Below are positions 8,255 to 16,999 of a stretch of 64,000 nt of DNA, one piece after another. Position 1 is the stretch's first letter. Every line of letters begins with the position of its first letter. The DNA is taken from contig CBDCGC010000003.1 in assembly GCA_965216585.1 (NCBI GenBank), forward strand, positions 2,790,001 through 2,854,000, in the 5' to 3' direction. The position numbers and the translations under genes are program-made. Under the pieces are notes generated by a model. The model did not search any database, was not told the DNA's origin, and was given only the letters and a program-made list of their open reading frames with translations. The stretch comes from CADEER01 sp965216585. GTDB lineage: Bacteria > Desulfobacterota > Binatia > HRBIN30 > CADEER01.

Positions 8255-8998
8255 TCATCGGCGGCGGAACGTCCACTTCCTCATCGGCGTTTGAATGACG
8301 GTGCTTTCTTCGTCGCTGTGCAACCAACGCAGGAATTCGAATGCGGCGGGCCACTTCGTGGGCTCGGGATCGGTAAGGTTGGTCTCGATCCCGAGGGAGA
8401 GTGCTGTCCCGGTGCCGGTGGCCGACAGTAGTAGGCCGACGCCGTAGGACATCGGTGGTTCGTCGATCAGGGGAGCGAAGGAATCGGCCAGGGGTACGTC
8501 GCCGGTTACGAAGAGAACCTTTTGCTCGGGCGCTCTCTGCAGATGGGTCAGTGCTTCGACGAATCCGGCTGCAAAGGAGTCCTCCTGACCGGCCAGCGAG
8601 CTCGACGCCTGGCGGTTGGCGGCGGCGATCGAGAAAAGGCCGGCCTGCGCGTTGTGCACGGTGTGGGAGAACGTCGCGGCTGAGACGCGGCCGGCGGCGG
8701 CGATGGCTTCGAGCAGGCCGATCGATTCGTTGATGCTGCCGTGGCGCGATGCGAATACCGTGCGTGTTTGCGACAGCAGCGCTTCGTCTCCCTGACAACA
8801 ATCGTAGGCGGCGGTCAGCATGATTCGGGTCAGGGGTTTGCAGCGCCTGCGCAGCATGGCGGGAAGGAACTTCGCCTCCGGGTGTCCGTGCGCCTGGAGT
8901 GGCCGTGGCGCTCTGCACCAGGTGGCGAGATCGTCTGCACACTCGATACCGGGGCTCCAGGCCGAGAAGCGCTCGACGATGGCCGTTGCACCGCTCAT
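8255..8998 (-). CDS. Chain-length-factor-like ketosynthase N-terminal domain protein
   Basis: A 247-residue protein starting MSGATAIVERFSAWSPG, coupled to the ketosynthase stop by ATGA. Segments such as SAATFSHTVHNAQAGLFSIA match the Ketoacyl-synt_2 family found as the partner subunit of aryl polyene ketosynthases. No Cys-His-His triad is present, as expected for a chain-length factor rather than a condensing enzyme. It would heterodimerise with the upstream ketosynthase and help set polyene length (known for the family, inferred here). The frame extends further upstream, but that part is antisense-like and overlaps the ketosynthase. Confidence 0.8.
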   Translation of the reverse strand: MSGATAIVERFSAWSPGIECADDLATWCRAPRPLQAHGHPEAKFLPAMLRRRCKPLTRIMLTAAYDCCQGDEALLSQTRTVFASRHGSINESIGLLEAIAAAGRVSAATFSHTVHNAQAGLFSIAAANRQASSSLAGQEDSFAAGFVEALTHLQRAPEQKVLFVTGDVPLADSFAPLIDEPPMSYGVGLLLSATGTGTALSLGIETNLTDPEPTKWPAAFEFLRWLHSDEESTVIQTPMRKWTFRRR

Positions 8999-10188
8999 GC
9001 TGGTGCTCCGAGGATGAGGACGCAGTTGTTGCCGCCAAAGCCGAATGAATTGGTGGCGACGATCGGCGGACCGTCGCGTGCGATGGATTCGTGCTGTCGC
9101 GAAAAGGCGAGCTCGGGAATTTTGGGATCGCGTGCTCCGTCCCAACGGTGCGGGATGGATGGAATCGCTGTGCCGTCGCTGGCGGCGAGTACCAGCCAAC
9201 AGAAGCCGGCTTCCGTAGCACCGGCTGCTCCCAGCGTGTGACCGACCAGGGGTTTCGTCGAAGAGCACGAGACGTCGAGGCCAAACACGCGCGCCACGGC
9301 GGCACACTCCATCGCATCGTTGAGAGGTGTGCCGGTGCCGTGCATGTTCACATACGAAACGTCCTTCGCATCGATCCGTGCATCCTCGAGTGCCTGGCGC
9401 ATGGCGGTTTCGGCTCCAGCACCACTCGGGTCAGGTGCCGACATGTGGTGTGCCTCGCTCGATTCGCCGACGCCGAGCAACTGGATTCCACCTTCTTCTC
9501 GCGTCACCAGGAAGAGCGCGGAAGCTTCGCCCAAGGAGAGGCCTTTGCGGTTGGCGCTGCACGGGTTGGTGATCTCGTCGGACACTGCTTGTAGGGCCGA
9601 GAAACCGAAGATCGTCAGCGAACAAAGCGTGTCGGTGGCCCCCGCGACGACGGCGTCACAGAGATCGAGGGCGAGTAACGAGCGCGCCGTCGCCAGTGCT
9701 CGCGCACCAGACGAGCAAGCGGTCGAGATCGTGTAGGTCGGGCCACTGGTCCCCAGGTAGTCGGCGATGAAGCCGGCACCGCCGCCGAACTCGAGCTGTT
9801 GGTAGGCGAATCCGGGTGCCAGACCACCGCGCTCGCGTTGGTGGCGCAGCGCCTCTTCGGCGTCGGCTACGCCGGAGGTGCTGGTGCCGAAGATGACGGC
9901 GACTCGATGGGCGCCGTATTGGTCGATCGCCAGGCGCGTTTCCGCTTCGATCGAGCGCACGGCCGCCAGCGACACTTGGTTGTTGCGGCATCGGTAACGC
10001 GCCAGGGCGTCGGGAATCTCCGGCAGGTCGGAGTGGATCTCGCCGAGGAAGAGCGTCTTTCCATCGACGATGTCGTCGCGACGGATCATCCCACTCTGGT
10101 CGCCGGCAAACAGCCGTGGTGCAATCTCCTGCGCCGACGCGCCGAGCGCGTTGATCAAACCGAGTGCCGACAATCGACAGGCCGTCAT
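8995..10188 (-). CDS. Beta-ketoacyl-ACP synthase II-type ketosynthase
   Basis: From the preferred ATG (MTACRLSALGLINALG) the product is 397 residues with the full catalytic triad: Cys158 in STACSSGA, His283 in NMHGTGTPLND and His317 in KPLVGHTLGAAGATE, plus the C-terminal NSFGFGGNN loop. A TTG 33 bases upstream is an alternative start. Together with the coupled chain-length-factor-like gene it forms the condensing pair of an aryl polyene type II PKS. It lies 45 bases downstream of the M1-like barrel gene on the same strand and is probably co-transcribed with it. Confidence 0.92.
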   Translation of the reverse strand: MTACRLSALGLINALGASAQEIAPRLFAGDQSGMIRRDDIVDGKTLFLGEIHSDLPEIPDALARYRCRNNQVSLAAVRSIEAETRLAIDQYGAHRVAVIFGTSTSGVADAEEALRHQRERGGLAPGFAYQQLEFGGGAGFIADYLGTSGPTYTISTACSSGARALATARSLLALDLCDAVVAGATDTLCSLTIFGFSALQAVSDEITNPCSANRKGLSLGEASALFLVTREEGGIQLLGVGESSEAHHMSAPDPSGAGAETAMRQALEDARIDAKDVSYVNMHGTGTPLNDAMECAAVARVFGLDVSCSSTKPLVGHTLGAAGATEAGFCWLVLAASDGTAIPSIPHRWDGARDPKIPELAFSRQHESIARDGPPIVATNSFGFGGNNCVLILGAPA

Positions 10189-10233
10189 CGCGATCTCGCA
10201 GGTGCAACCCGCACGGGTCAAACATCCAAAGAG

Positions 10234-12891
10234 TTAGAAGGACTGCTTCGTCCCGAACAAGACCTGTACGTCGTCGAGGTGATCGCGATCGTCGACGCGC
10301 GTTGCGATCTCGATGAACGCCACGCCGGGGAAGAATCCCACCGCGTCGTAGACGAGGCCGAAGCCGATGCCGGCGCCGACCGCCCACTCGGAGGGGTCGT
10401 AGGCGCGTCCGGCTGAATTGGCGACGTTGCCGGCGTCGACGAAAGCGCGCACCTGGGTGCGGCGCAAGGTGAAGATATCGAGCAAGTTGAGGTCGAGCTC
10501 CGGATAGATCGACTGGCGCACTTCGCCGCGCACGACGAAGAGGTTGCGTCCGAGTTTGTCGCCGAACTCGATGCCGCGGATCGAACGCGTACCGCCGAGG
10601 CTGTAGAGTCCTTGGTTGGGAACCACACTCTTGCCGCTGGCGTGTGAGAAGGCGTTGATCACTTGTGCACCGATGAGGGTGCGCGGCGAGAACACCGGAA
10701 AGACGAGAGATGCGTCGTAGCCCCAGGCGGTGTAGTCGAAGTCACTGCCCATGGCGTCGTCGTACCAATCGCCGTGGATGCGCAGGCGCCGCTGGGTCGA
10801 CGGATTCTGGTCGAAGAAGACGTCGGTGTAGTCGTAGCGAAAACCGAGCCCGGCGGTGTGTCCCTTGGTGACGAAACCGGGGCGGGCCAGGTGATCGAAA
10901 CCGGAGTCGAGCGACGTGTACGAATAGAAGGTGTGCAAGTTGTGGCGAAAGCGCGTGACGTCGATCGGCTCGCCGAAGTGGAAGCGCGGTCCGAGGGCGG
11001 CGCCGACGCCGCGGTTGGTGTAGAACGCGGTCAGCGCCAGATCCTTGCGATAGTCCTGGTAGATGCGCGAGACGACGTTGGCACCAAAGGAGAACTGGGT
11101 CGACGAGACCTCGATGTCGGCGCCGTCGAGCAGCACTTCGAGGCGCGGTAGCCAGGCGTTGTCGTCGCGCCGGGTTTCGATCAGCTTCTCCTCCGGATCG
11201 ATGTACACCTGAACGACGCGGTCGGGAGTCGACTCGGCGATCAGGGCCACATCGCCTTGGCTGTTCCACTGCACGTCGACGGCGTCGCCGCCGATGGTGC
11301 GCATGCGAATCGTCACCGGCTCGCGAACGGCGCGCGATGCGTCGCGGCGCACGCGTACGGTCGTGCGGAAGCGGTCGCGGTCGCGGTCGTTGAAGTCGAT
11401 GTTCTCGATCCAGTAGTTCAGCGAGGGGTAGGGTGCGTTCCACTCGTCGAGCAGAGAGCTGATACCGCGCTCGGGAAAGCGAGCGTCGAGACAGGCACGC
11501 AGCGGTGTCGATCCGTGCAGGCAGCCATCGAGGGATTCCGTGAAAGCGCGATCGCCGACGAGGTCGCGAACCTTGGAGAGGATCACACGGCCCGGCGGTC
11601 GCGACCGGTTGAACGTCTGGATGCGGTCGACGGCGGGATCGGCGTCGGCGAGGCGCGGGAAGAAGGTAGAGACGAAGGGGATCTTTGGGACCTTCTCGAA
11701 GCGATCGACGGCGGCGAGGAAGTCGAAGATGTCCAGCCAGTCGGTCAACAGGCGCCGCTCGGGCTGCTTGTTTTCCATGTAGCGTTGCGCGAGCTCGTAG
11801 GCGATCCCCTCGCTGACCCAGGCGTAGTCGCCGGCCGATTCGCGCGCTGCCAGACCCGGCCGCGCCAATTCCTGGAGGATACCTTCAACGAGATGCGATT
11901 CGTGGTAATCGCGCAGGGGTCCGAAGGTCTTGAACAGGCGGTCGGATACGACGACCATTCCCTCGCCCGGTTCGATCAGATGCAGGCGCAGCGGCGCCTC
12001 GATGAGGAGCAGCTCGTTGGGTGGTGCCGCGGCGCCGGGCGGCAGATCGCCGAGCACGTCCTCGGCGGCGTTCATGATCAGCCTCGGCGCATCGGGACCG
12101 GGCACCACCCGGTGCGTCCATCTCTTCGGCCGCACGAGAAGCGTGACCTTGGTGCCGCCGACCTGGCGGGTTGCCCGCAACAGACGCGGCGACGCGATCA
12201 ATGATAGATGCGAGGTTGCGCCGACGAAACGGCGGAAGGTCTGACCACCGGCGGCGAAGTGACCGTTGAGGGCGATCTGCATCACCGACTTCGGCGATAG
12301 GACGACGTGATAGTCGGCAATCGGCGGTGGCAGGTGCACGCCCCAACGGCCGTCTTTGGCCAGCGCCGCCAGGTAGGGGTGCCAGCCGCCGAGCAGCGTC
12401 ACTTGCCGTTCGAACTCGCCGAAACCGCCAAAGCGGTGGGGGACGCGCGTGCGAAAGCGCAGGCGCAGGCGTCGCGATGTACCGGGTTTCAACGGCGCAA
12501 TGTCGATGCGCACTGCGCTGCCGCTGCGCACCTCGTCGACCGGCCGGTAGGTGGTCGCATAACCGTCGTCGAGAACGTCGATCAGAGTGAGTGACCCGGC
12601 GTCGAATTCCTTTTCCGGGTGAACGAAGGGCAGGGCCAGATCGTTGAGCTGGTTGGCCTGGGCAAAGCGGTTGGGAAAGAGAAAGACGACGGCATCGCGC
12701 AGGGTCGCCGACGAGTGGTTGGTGAAGGAGATCGTCGTCGTTCCCTCGATGACCGCCGGCTCGAGTGAGACACTCGCCTGGATCTCGTAGCGCGGGCGCT
12801 CGCTGACGGCGACGGCCGGAGACGACCGCAACGCCAGAATCGCACCGGCGGTAAGTAGCGATACAGTGAGTGAATTCGTGCGAAAGCGCAT
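10234..12891 (-). CDS. M1-peptidase-like protein with C-terminal outer-membrane barrel
   Basis: The 885-residue product starts with a signal peptide (to about residue 29). Residues ~30-560 resemble an M1 aminopeptidase: a beta-rich head, then a helical region where DYAWVSEGIAYELAQRYMEN (residues 355-374) matches the third zinc-ligand helix with Glu361. The expected HEXXH is absent; the nearest text is HESH at 330-333. Residues ~590-885 look like a BamA/Omp85-type beta barrel (GGTRSIRGIEFGDKLGRN, RTQVRAFVDAGNVA) ending in a terminal Phe. It is probably an outer-membrane pseudo-peptidase. Lying directly upstream of the ketosynthase gene, it could act in pigment export or anchoring (inference). 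Confidence 0.72.
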   Translation of the reverse strand: MRFRTNSLTVSLLTAGAILALRSSPAVAVSERPRYEIQASVSLEPAVIEGTTTISFTNHSSATLRDAVVFLFPNRFAQANQLNDLALPFVHPEKEFDAGSLTLIDVLDDGYATTYRPVDEVRSGSAVRIDIAPLKPGTSRRLRLRFRTRVPHRFGGFGEFERQVTLLGGWHPYLAALAKDGRWGVHLPPPIADYHVVLSPKSVMQIALNGHFAAGGQTFRRFVGATSHLSLIASPRLLRATRQVGGTKVTLLVRPKRWTHRVVPGPDAPRLIMNAAEDVLGDLPPGAAAPPNELLLIEAPLRLHLIEPGEGMVVVSDRLFKTFGPLRDYHESHLVEGILQELARPGLAARESAGDYAWVSEGIAYELAQRYMENKQPERRLLTDWLDIFDFLAAVDRFEKVPKIPFVSTFFPRLADADPAVDRIQTFNRSRPPGRVILSKVRDLVGDRAFTESLDGCLHGSTPLRACLDARFPERGISSLLDEWNAPYPSLNYWIENIDFNDRDRDRFRTTVRVRRDASRAVREPVTIRMRTIGGDAVDVQWNSQGDVALIAESTPDRVVQVYIDPEEKLIETRRDDNAWLPRLEVLLDGADIEVSSTQFSFGANVVSRIYQDYRKDLALTAFYTNRGVGAALGPRFHFGEPIDVTRFRHNLHTFYSYTSLDSGFDHLARPGFVTKGHTAGLGFRYDYTDVFFDQNPSTQRRLRIHGDWYDDAMGSDFDYTAWGYDASLVFPVFSPRTLIGAQVINAFSHASGKSVVPNQGLYSLGGTRSIRGIEFGDKLGRNLFVVRGEVRQSIYPELDLNLLDIFTLRRTQVRAFVDAGNVANSAGRAYDPSEWAVGAGIGFGLVYDAVGFFPGVAFIEIATRVDDRDHLDDVQVLFGTKQSF

Positions 12892-13043
12892 CGATCTCTG
12901 GGCGGCGCCGCGGGCGAGCGCGCCCTGCCGTCCTACGCTGAGCTATGGGTGAGCGAGGCCGCTGTCAAGTGGAGAATTGGCGGTAGCCGGCGCCTCAACC
13001 TTTCTCGAGTCACCGTGCTAGAGTCTCGCTTGGTCGTGCGTGG

Positions 13044-13781
13044 ATGAACATCGTAGTCTTGACCGAAAGCGATTTCGCGGGCAGCTCGGCGGCTGCCCGC
13101 GCCCGCGTCGATGGTCGCCGCGCCGAGCACCTGCGCGAGATCTTGCGCGTCGAGGTGGGATCGACGGTAGAGGTGGGTGTTCTCGGCGATCGCCTCGGCA
13201 AGGCGACGGTGATCGAGGTGACGAGCGCCCACGTCGACCTCGCCGTCGAGCTCGATCGCGATCCGCCGCCGCGCTTTCCGCTAACCCTGGTCCTGGCGTT
13301 GCCGCGACCGAAGTCGCTGCGGCGCATCCTGCAGGCCTGCGCGGCGTTTGGTGTCGAAGCGATCTACCTGGTCAATGCCAACCGCGTCGAGAAGAGTTAT
13401 TGGCGCAGCCCGGTGCTCGCACCCGAGAAGATGCGCGGCGAGCTCATGCTCGGCCTCGAGCAGGCGGGGGACACGCGCATGCCCCGAGTGCATCGCTGCC
13501 AGCGCTTCCGTCCCTTCGTCGAAGACGCGTTGCCCGAAATTGCCGCGTCGACTCGGCGGCTGGTTGGCGATCCGCACTCGCCGGTGCCCTGCCCGAGCGA
13601 AGTCGGTGAGGCGGTGACCCTGGTCATCGGACCGGAGGGGGGATTGATTCCGTATGAGATCGAGAGTCTGGTGCAATGCGGTTTCGAAGCGGTACATCTC
13701 GGACCGCGCACCCTGCGCGTCGAGCACGCCGTCTCCGCTTTTCTCGGTCGTCTGGCGGCGTATCCGTCCGGGGTTGTCTGA
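13044..13781 (+). CDS. rsmE: 16S rRNA (uracil-1498-N3)-methyltransferase RsmE
   Basis: The 245-residue product has an N-terminal PUA-like part (ARVDGRRAEHLREILRVEVG) and a SPOUT knot domain with the diagnostic SAM-binding segments VIGPEGGLIPYEIE and LGPRTLRVEHAVSAFLG. ALPRPKSLRRILQACAAFGV is also typical. RsmE methylates N3 of U1498 in 16S rRNA. It is divergent from the M1-like gene across 152 bases that must hold both promoters. Confidence 0.93.
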   Translation: MNIVVLTESDFAGSSAAARARVDGRRAEHLREILRVEVGSTVEVGVLGDRLGKATVIEVTSAHVDLAVELDRDPPPRFPLTLVLALPRPKSLRRILQACAAFGVEAIYLVNANRVEKSYWRSPVLAPEKMRGELMLGLEQAGDTRMPRVHRCQRFRPFVEDALPEIAASTRRLVGDPHSPVPCPSEVGEAVTLVIGPEGGLIPYEIESLVQCGFEAVHLGPRTLRVEHAVSAFLGRLAAYPSGVV

Positions 13782-13845
13782 AAGCCAGGATTCGAGAAGA
13801 TTCATGTCGGGACGTGGCTGGGAGTGATGCCGCGAAGGAGAAGCG

Positions 13846-14955
13846 ATGATCATTGTCATGAAAGCCGATGTGGCGACGGATTCGCCGGAGGTCCGCCAGG
13901 TCGTGAAGATGGCGGAGCGCTATCCGGACGTGCGCGCCGAGGTCCGGCAGATCGAAGGTATGACGCGCACCCTGACCGAGGTCTATCTGCTGGGATCGAC
14001 GGCGGCGATTCCGCTCGAGCCGTTCCAGGAGTTCCCCGCCGTCGAAAAGGCGATCCGCATTCGCGAACGCTACCGCTCGATCGGCCGGCACGCCGGTCAC
14101 TCGGAAGCCGTCGGCTTCGAGTACAAGGGAATCGAGCTTTCCCAGGATAGCTTTCACGTTTTTCCGGGACTGTGTGCGGTCGACAGCAGGGCGAACGTCG
14201 AGTCGATGTTTGCGTTGCTGAAAGAACGCGGAATTCGCACGACGCGGGCCGGCGCCTACAAGCCGCGCACCAGCCCCTACGACTTTCAGGGCCACGGCAA
14301 GGAGTGCCTGCCGTTCGTCTTTGAGCTGGCCGGCAAGTACGACATCGCCGTCATTGCGATGGAAATCACCAGCGCCGTTCAGGTCGACGAAATCCACACC
14401 GCGCTGGAGTCGGCCGGCCATCCGACCGGTGTGATGTTGCAGATCGGCACGCGCAACGCGCAGAACTTCGAGCTTCTCAAGGTCGTCGGCTCGCAAACCG
14501 AGTATCCGGTTCTCTTCAAACGCGGCATGGGCATCACCCTCGACGAGTCCCTCAATGCCTGTGAGTACATCGCCTCCGGCGGCAATACCCGCATCATCAT
14601 TTGCCTGCGCGGGATGAAGACCATCTACGGCGACCCGCATCGCAATTTCGTCGACTTTGCGCATGTTCCAGTGGTTCGCCGTCTGACCAGGCTGCCGATC
14701 TGCATCGATCCCTCACACTCGGTCGGTAAGAAGGTCACGGCGCCGGACGGTTTGCTGGACATCCACCACGCGACGGCGCAGGGCATCATCGCCGGCGCCA
14801 ACATGGTTCTCGTCGACTTCCACCCGAAGCCGGAGGAGGCGTTGTGCGACGGCCCGCAGGCGCTGCTCTTCGACGAGCTCGACCTCTTCATGCGCGACGT
14901 CGAGCTGGTGCGCAAGACCTATCTCGAACGCTGCGCTCTGGTGACTGCCGACTAG
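13846..14955 (+). CDS. aroF: 3-deoxy-7-phosphoheptulonate synthase (DAHP synthase, type I-beta)
   Basis: The 369-residue product has a short ferredoxin-like N-terminal regulatory domain (MIIVMKADVATDSPEV) and a TIM barrel with AGAYKPRTSPYDFQG, LQIGTRNAQNFELLK, FKRGMGITLDE, CIDPSHSVGKK and LVDFHPKPEEALCDGPQAL. It condenses phosphoenolpyruvate with erythrose 4-phosphate in the first shikimate step. The family form with the N-terminal domain is usually feedback-controlled. It lies near the aryl polyene cluster, whose starter is shikimate-derived, but is not coupled to it. The phosphatase gene follows after 7 bases. Confidence 0.94.
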   Translation: MIIVMKADVATDSPEVRQVVKMAERYPDVRAEVRQIEGMTRTLTEVYLLGSTAAIPLEPFQEFPAVEKAIRIRERYRSIGRHAGHSEAVGFEYKGIELSQDSFHVFPGLCAVDSRANVESMFALLKERGIRTTRAGAYKPRTSPYDFQGHGKECLPFVFELAGKYDIAVIAMEITSAVQVDEIHTALESAGHPTGVMLQIGTRNAQNFELLKVVGSQTEYPVLFKRGMGITLDESLNACEYIASGGNTRIIICLRGMKTIYGDPHRNFVDFAHVPVVRRLTRLPICIDPSHSVGKKVTAPDGLLDIHHATAQGIIAGANMVLVDFHPKPEEALCDGPQALLFDELDLFMRDVELVRKTYLERCALVTAD

Positions 14956-14962
14956 CCAGCGA

Positions 14963-15694
14963 ATGGATCGTTCCATCGACCTCGAAGGCTGTTTCAACTT
15001 TCGCGATCTCGGCGGCTACCCGACGGCGGACGGCCGCGCGGTCGCCTGGCGCACGCTCTTCCGCAGTGATGGCCTCCATCTCCTGACCGAACGCGATGTG
15101 TCGGTCTTGCGCGACGAGCTTTCGCTCGGCGACGTCATCGATTTGCGCTCGACGGCCGAGTTGGAAGGCGACGGGCGCGGCCGGCTGGAAAACGAAGCCA
15201 TCGGCTTTCATCATCTGCCGCTCTACGACGGCGGCAGCCAGCGCCATGCCGACTACGATCCCGAGACGGTGACCTTGGGGCAACGCTACTTCTTCCTCGC
15301 CGAATTGGCGGTTGAGCCGATGCGGAGAGCCTTGCAGGTGATCGCCGATGCAGACGATGGGGTGGTCTACCACTGTGCGGCAGGCAAGGACCGCACCGGT
15401 GTCGTTTCGGCGATCCTACTGGGCCTGCTCGGTGTGCCCGACGAAATCATCGTTGCCGACTACGCAGCATCGAAGGAAAACCTCGACGCCATCATTGAGC
15501 GCCTTATGTCGGCGCAGAGCTACAAAACCATGCTCCGCCAACTGCCGGCCGACACGATGCACGCCGAGCCCGAAACGATGAGCGAGTTCCTGGCGCTGAT
15601 GGCCGACAAACACGGCTCGGTGCAGGCCTACGCCCGCTCCATCGGCGTCAGTGAATCGCAGATCGAAGGTTTGCGTAGGCGTCTGTTGGAGTGA
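14963..15694 (+). CDS. Tyrosine-protein phosphatase (Y_phosphatase3 family)
   Basis: This 243-residue protein begins with FNFRDLGGYPTADGR, the usual N-terminal block of the family, and carries the P-loop HCAAGKDRTG with catalytic Cys and Arg. Related secreted or cytosolic enzymes dephosphorylate protein tyrosine or phosphoinositides; the substrate here is unknown. There is no signal peptide. It is probably co-transcribed with the DAHP synthase gene and converges on bolA with only two bases between the stops. Confidence 0.88.
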   Translation: MDRSIDLEGCFNFRDLGGYPTADGRAVAWRTLFRSDGLHLLTERDVSVLRDELSLGDVIDLRSTAELEGDGRGRLENEAIGFHHLPLYDGGSQRHADYDPETVTLGQRYFFLAELAVEPMRRALQVIADADDGVVYHCAAGKDRTGVVSAILLGLLGVPDEIIVADYAASKENLDAIIERLMSAQSYKTMLRQLPADTMHAEPETMSEFLALMADKHGSVQAYARSIGVSESQIEGLRRRLLE

Positions 15695-15696
15695 AA

Positions 15697-15951
15697 CTAC
15701 GGTGTCGAGGTGCGCAGCCGGTCGACGGCGTGGACCGGCGCGTTGTCTCCCGCCATCAGGTCTTTGATCGCGGCGTAGACGAGTTGCTGCTGCTTGACCA
15801 TCGACTTGCCGTCGAAAACAGATGCCGTGACGTCGATTTCATAGTGTCCCGGGCTGCCCGGCTTGACGACGACGGCAGCGCCGTCGATGGCCGCTTCGAT
15901 GGCAGCTTTGATTTGCTCGACTGTATTGGATCCGACGACGTTCAGGGACAT
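15697..15951 (-). CDS. bolA: BolA-family protein
   Basis: An 84-residue protein with the BolA helix-strand pattern: VEQIKAAIEAAIDGAAVVV, then a GHYEIDVTA strand, FDGKSMVKQQQLVYAAIKDL and a C-terminal HAVDRLRT containing the conserved His. BolA proteins pair with CGFS monothiol glutaredoxins to bind [2Fe-2S] clusters. The gene lies 11 bases after such a glutaredoxin gene, so a Grx-BolA partnership is strongly suggested. Confidence 0.88.
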   Translation of the reverse strand: MSLNVVGSNTVEQIKAAIEAAIDGAAVVVKPGSPGHYEIDVTASVFDGKSMVKQQQLVYAAIKDLMAGDNAPVHAVDRLRTSTP

Positions 15952-15962
15952 GGGTCGCTCGC

Positions 15963-16898
15963 TCAGTAGCGCGGGGTGTCTGGGTCGACTTCGCTGGCCC
16001 AGGCGTCGATGCCACCGGCCATGTTCATGACGTTGGTGAAGCCGAGTCGCGCAAAGTGCTCAGCCGCCGCTTGGCTGCGGCCGCCGTGGTGGCAGTGGAA
16101 GACTATCGGCGTGTCCTTGGGCAGCGATTCGATGTGTTTGGTCGCCTCCTCGTCGAGCAGGCGGGCGCCTTTGATGGCTGCGATGTCGCGCTCTTCCTGA
16201 GTGCGCACGTCGAAGAGCTCGAAGCTCTTTCCCTCGTCCAACATCTTCTTGACGTCGGAGGCACTGAGCTGTTTGACGTTGGCGGCGGAGCCGCCGGCCC
16301 GCGGAACATCGACCCGGAAGCCGACGCCGCCATTTTGCTCGACCGCCTCGATTCGCGTGCCGTCGGCGCGCGCCGCGGTGCCGAGATCCATGTGCACCTG
16401 AACGCCATTGGACTCGGCAATGATCTCGCTTCCCTGCGGCGGTGCCAGCCCGAGCGACGCCTGGTTGGCAGCATCGATGGTCAGCATCAGCGCCTTGTCG
16501 GGAGAGCGCTCGAGAAACTCGCGAAAACGAGCGGCCGCCTCCTCCGTTACCTCGATCTTCGGCTGTACGCGCTCCGGCGCTTTCAGCCCCAGCATGGAAT
16601 GCAACTCCCCAGAGTTGTAGAGGTCGGTAATGATATCACAGCCGCCGACGAACTCGCCTTTGACGTAGAGTTGCGGAATCGTCGGCCACGAGGAGAATTC
16701 CTTGATTCCCTCGCGGATGTCGGGATCGGAAAGCACGTCGACGGTGTGATAGTCGGGCAGCAAGCCGTCGAGAATCTGAACGACACGGCCGGAAAAACCG
16801 CACTGCGGCATCGAGCGATTGCCCTTCATGAAGAGGACGGCCGGGTTTTGCCCGATGACCGAGGAGATCCGTTCCTTGGTTGCTTCGTTCAATGACAT
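15963..16898 (-). CDS. grxD: Monothiol glutaredoxin / A-type-like / rhodanese fusion
   Basis: Three domains lie in 311 residues. Residues 1-105 are a Grx4-type monothiol glutaredoxin with the CGFS site (MPQCGFSGR) and SWPTIPQLYVKGEFVGGCDI. Residues ~113-205 resemble an IscA/HesB A-type scaffold (IEVTEEAAARFREFL, GGVGFRVDVP) but carry no cysteine where A-type proteins hold their cluster ligands. Residues ~210-311 are a rhodanese domain with the active-site loop HCHHGGRS. It precedes bolA in the same operon, pointing to iron-sulfur cluster handling or sulfur sensing. Confidence 0.9.
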   Translation of the reverse strand: MSLNEATKERISSVIGQNPAVLFMKGNRSMPQCGFSGRVVQILDGLLPDYHTVDVLSDPDIREGIKEFSSWPTIPQLYVKGEFVGGCDIITDLYNSGELHSMLGLKAPERVQPKIEVTEEAAARFREFLERSPDKALMLTIDAANQASLGLAPPQGSEIIAESNGVQVHMDLGTAARADGTRIEAVEQNGGVGFRVDVPRAGGSAANVKQLSASDVKKMLDEGKSFELFDVRTQEERDIAAIKGARLLDEEATKHIESLPKDTPIVFHCHHGGRSQAAAEHFARLGFTNVMNMAGGIDAWASEVDPDTPRY

Positions 16899-16999
16899 CG
16901 CTTTGCTCCTTTTCGTGGACTCTTAGGATCGATGTTTCTTCCTCAGAGTGAAACCGATTCGCAGCGCAAACTCAACCGGGGTTGAGTATCTTCACACGG

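Noticed and set aside
10330..10340. Expected HEXXH zinc site in the M1-like protein.
   Set aside because: The closest text is HESH at residues 330-333, with too few intervening residues. Only the third-ligand helix (Glu361) is convincing, so metal peptidase activity was not claimed.
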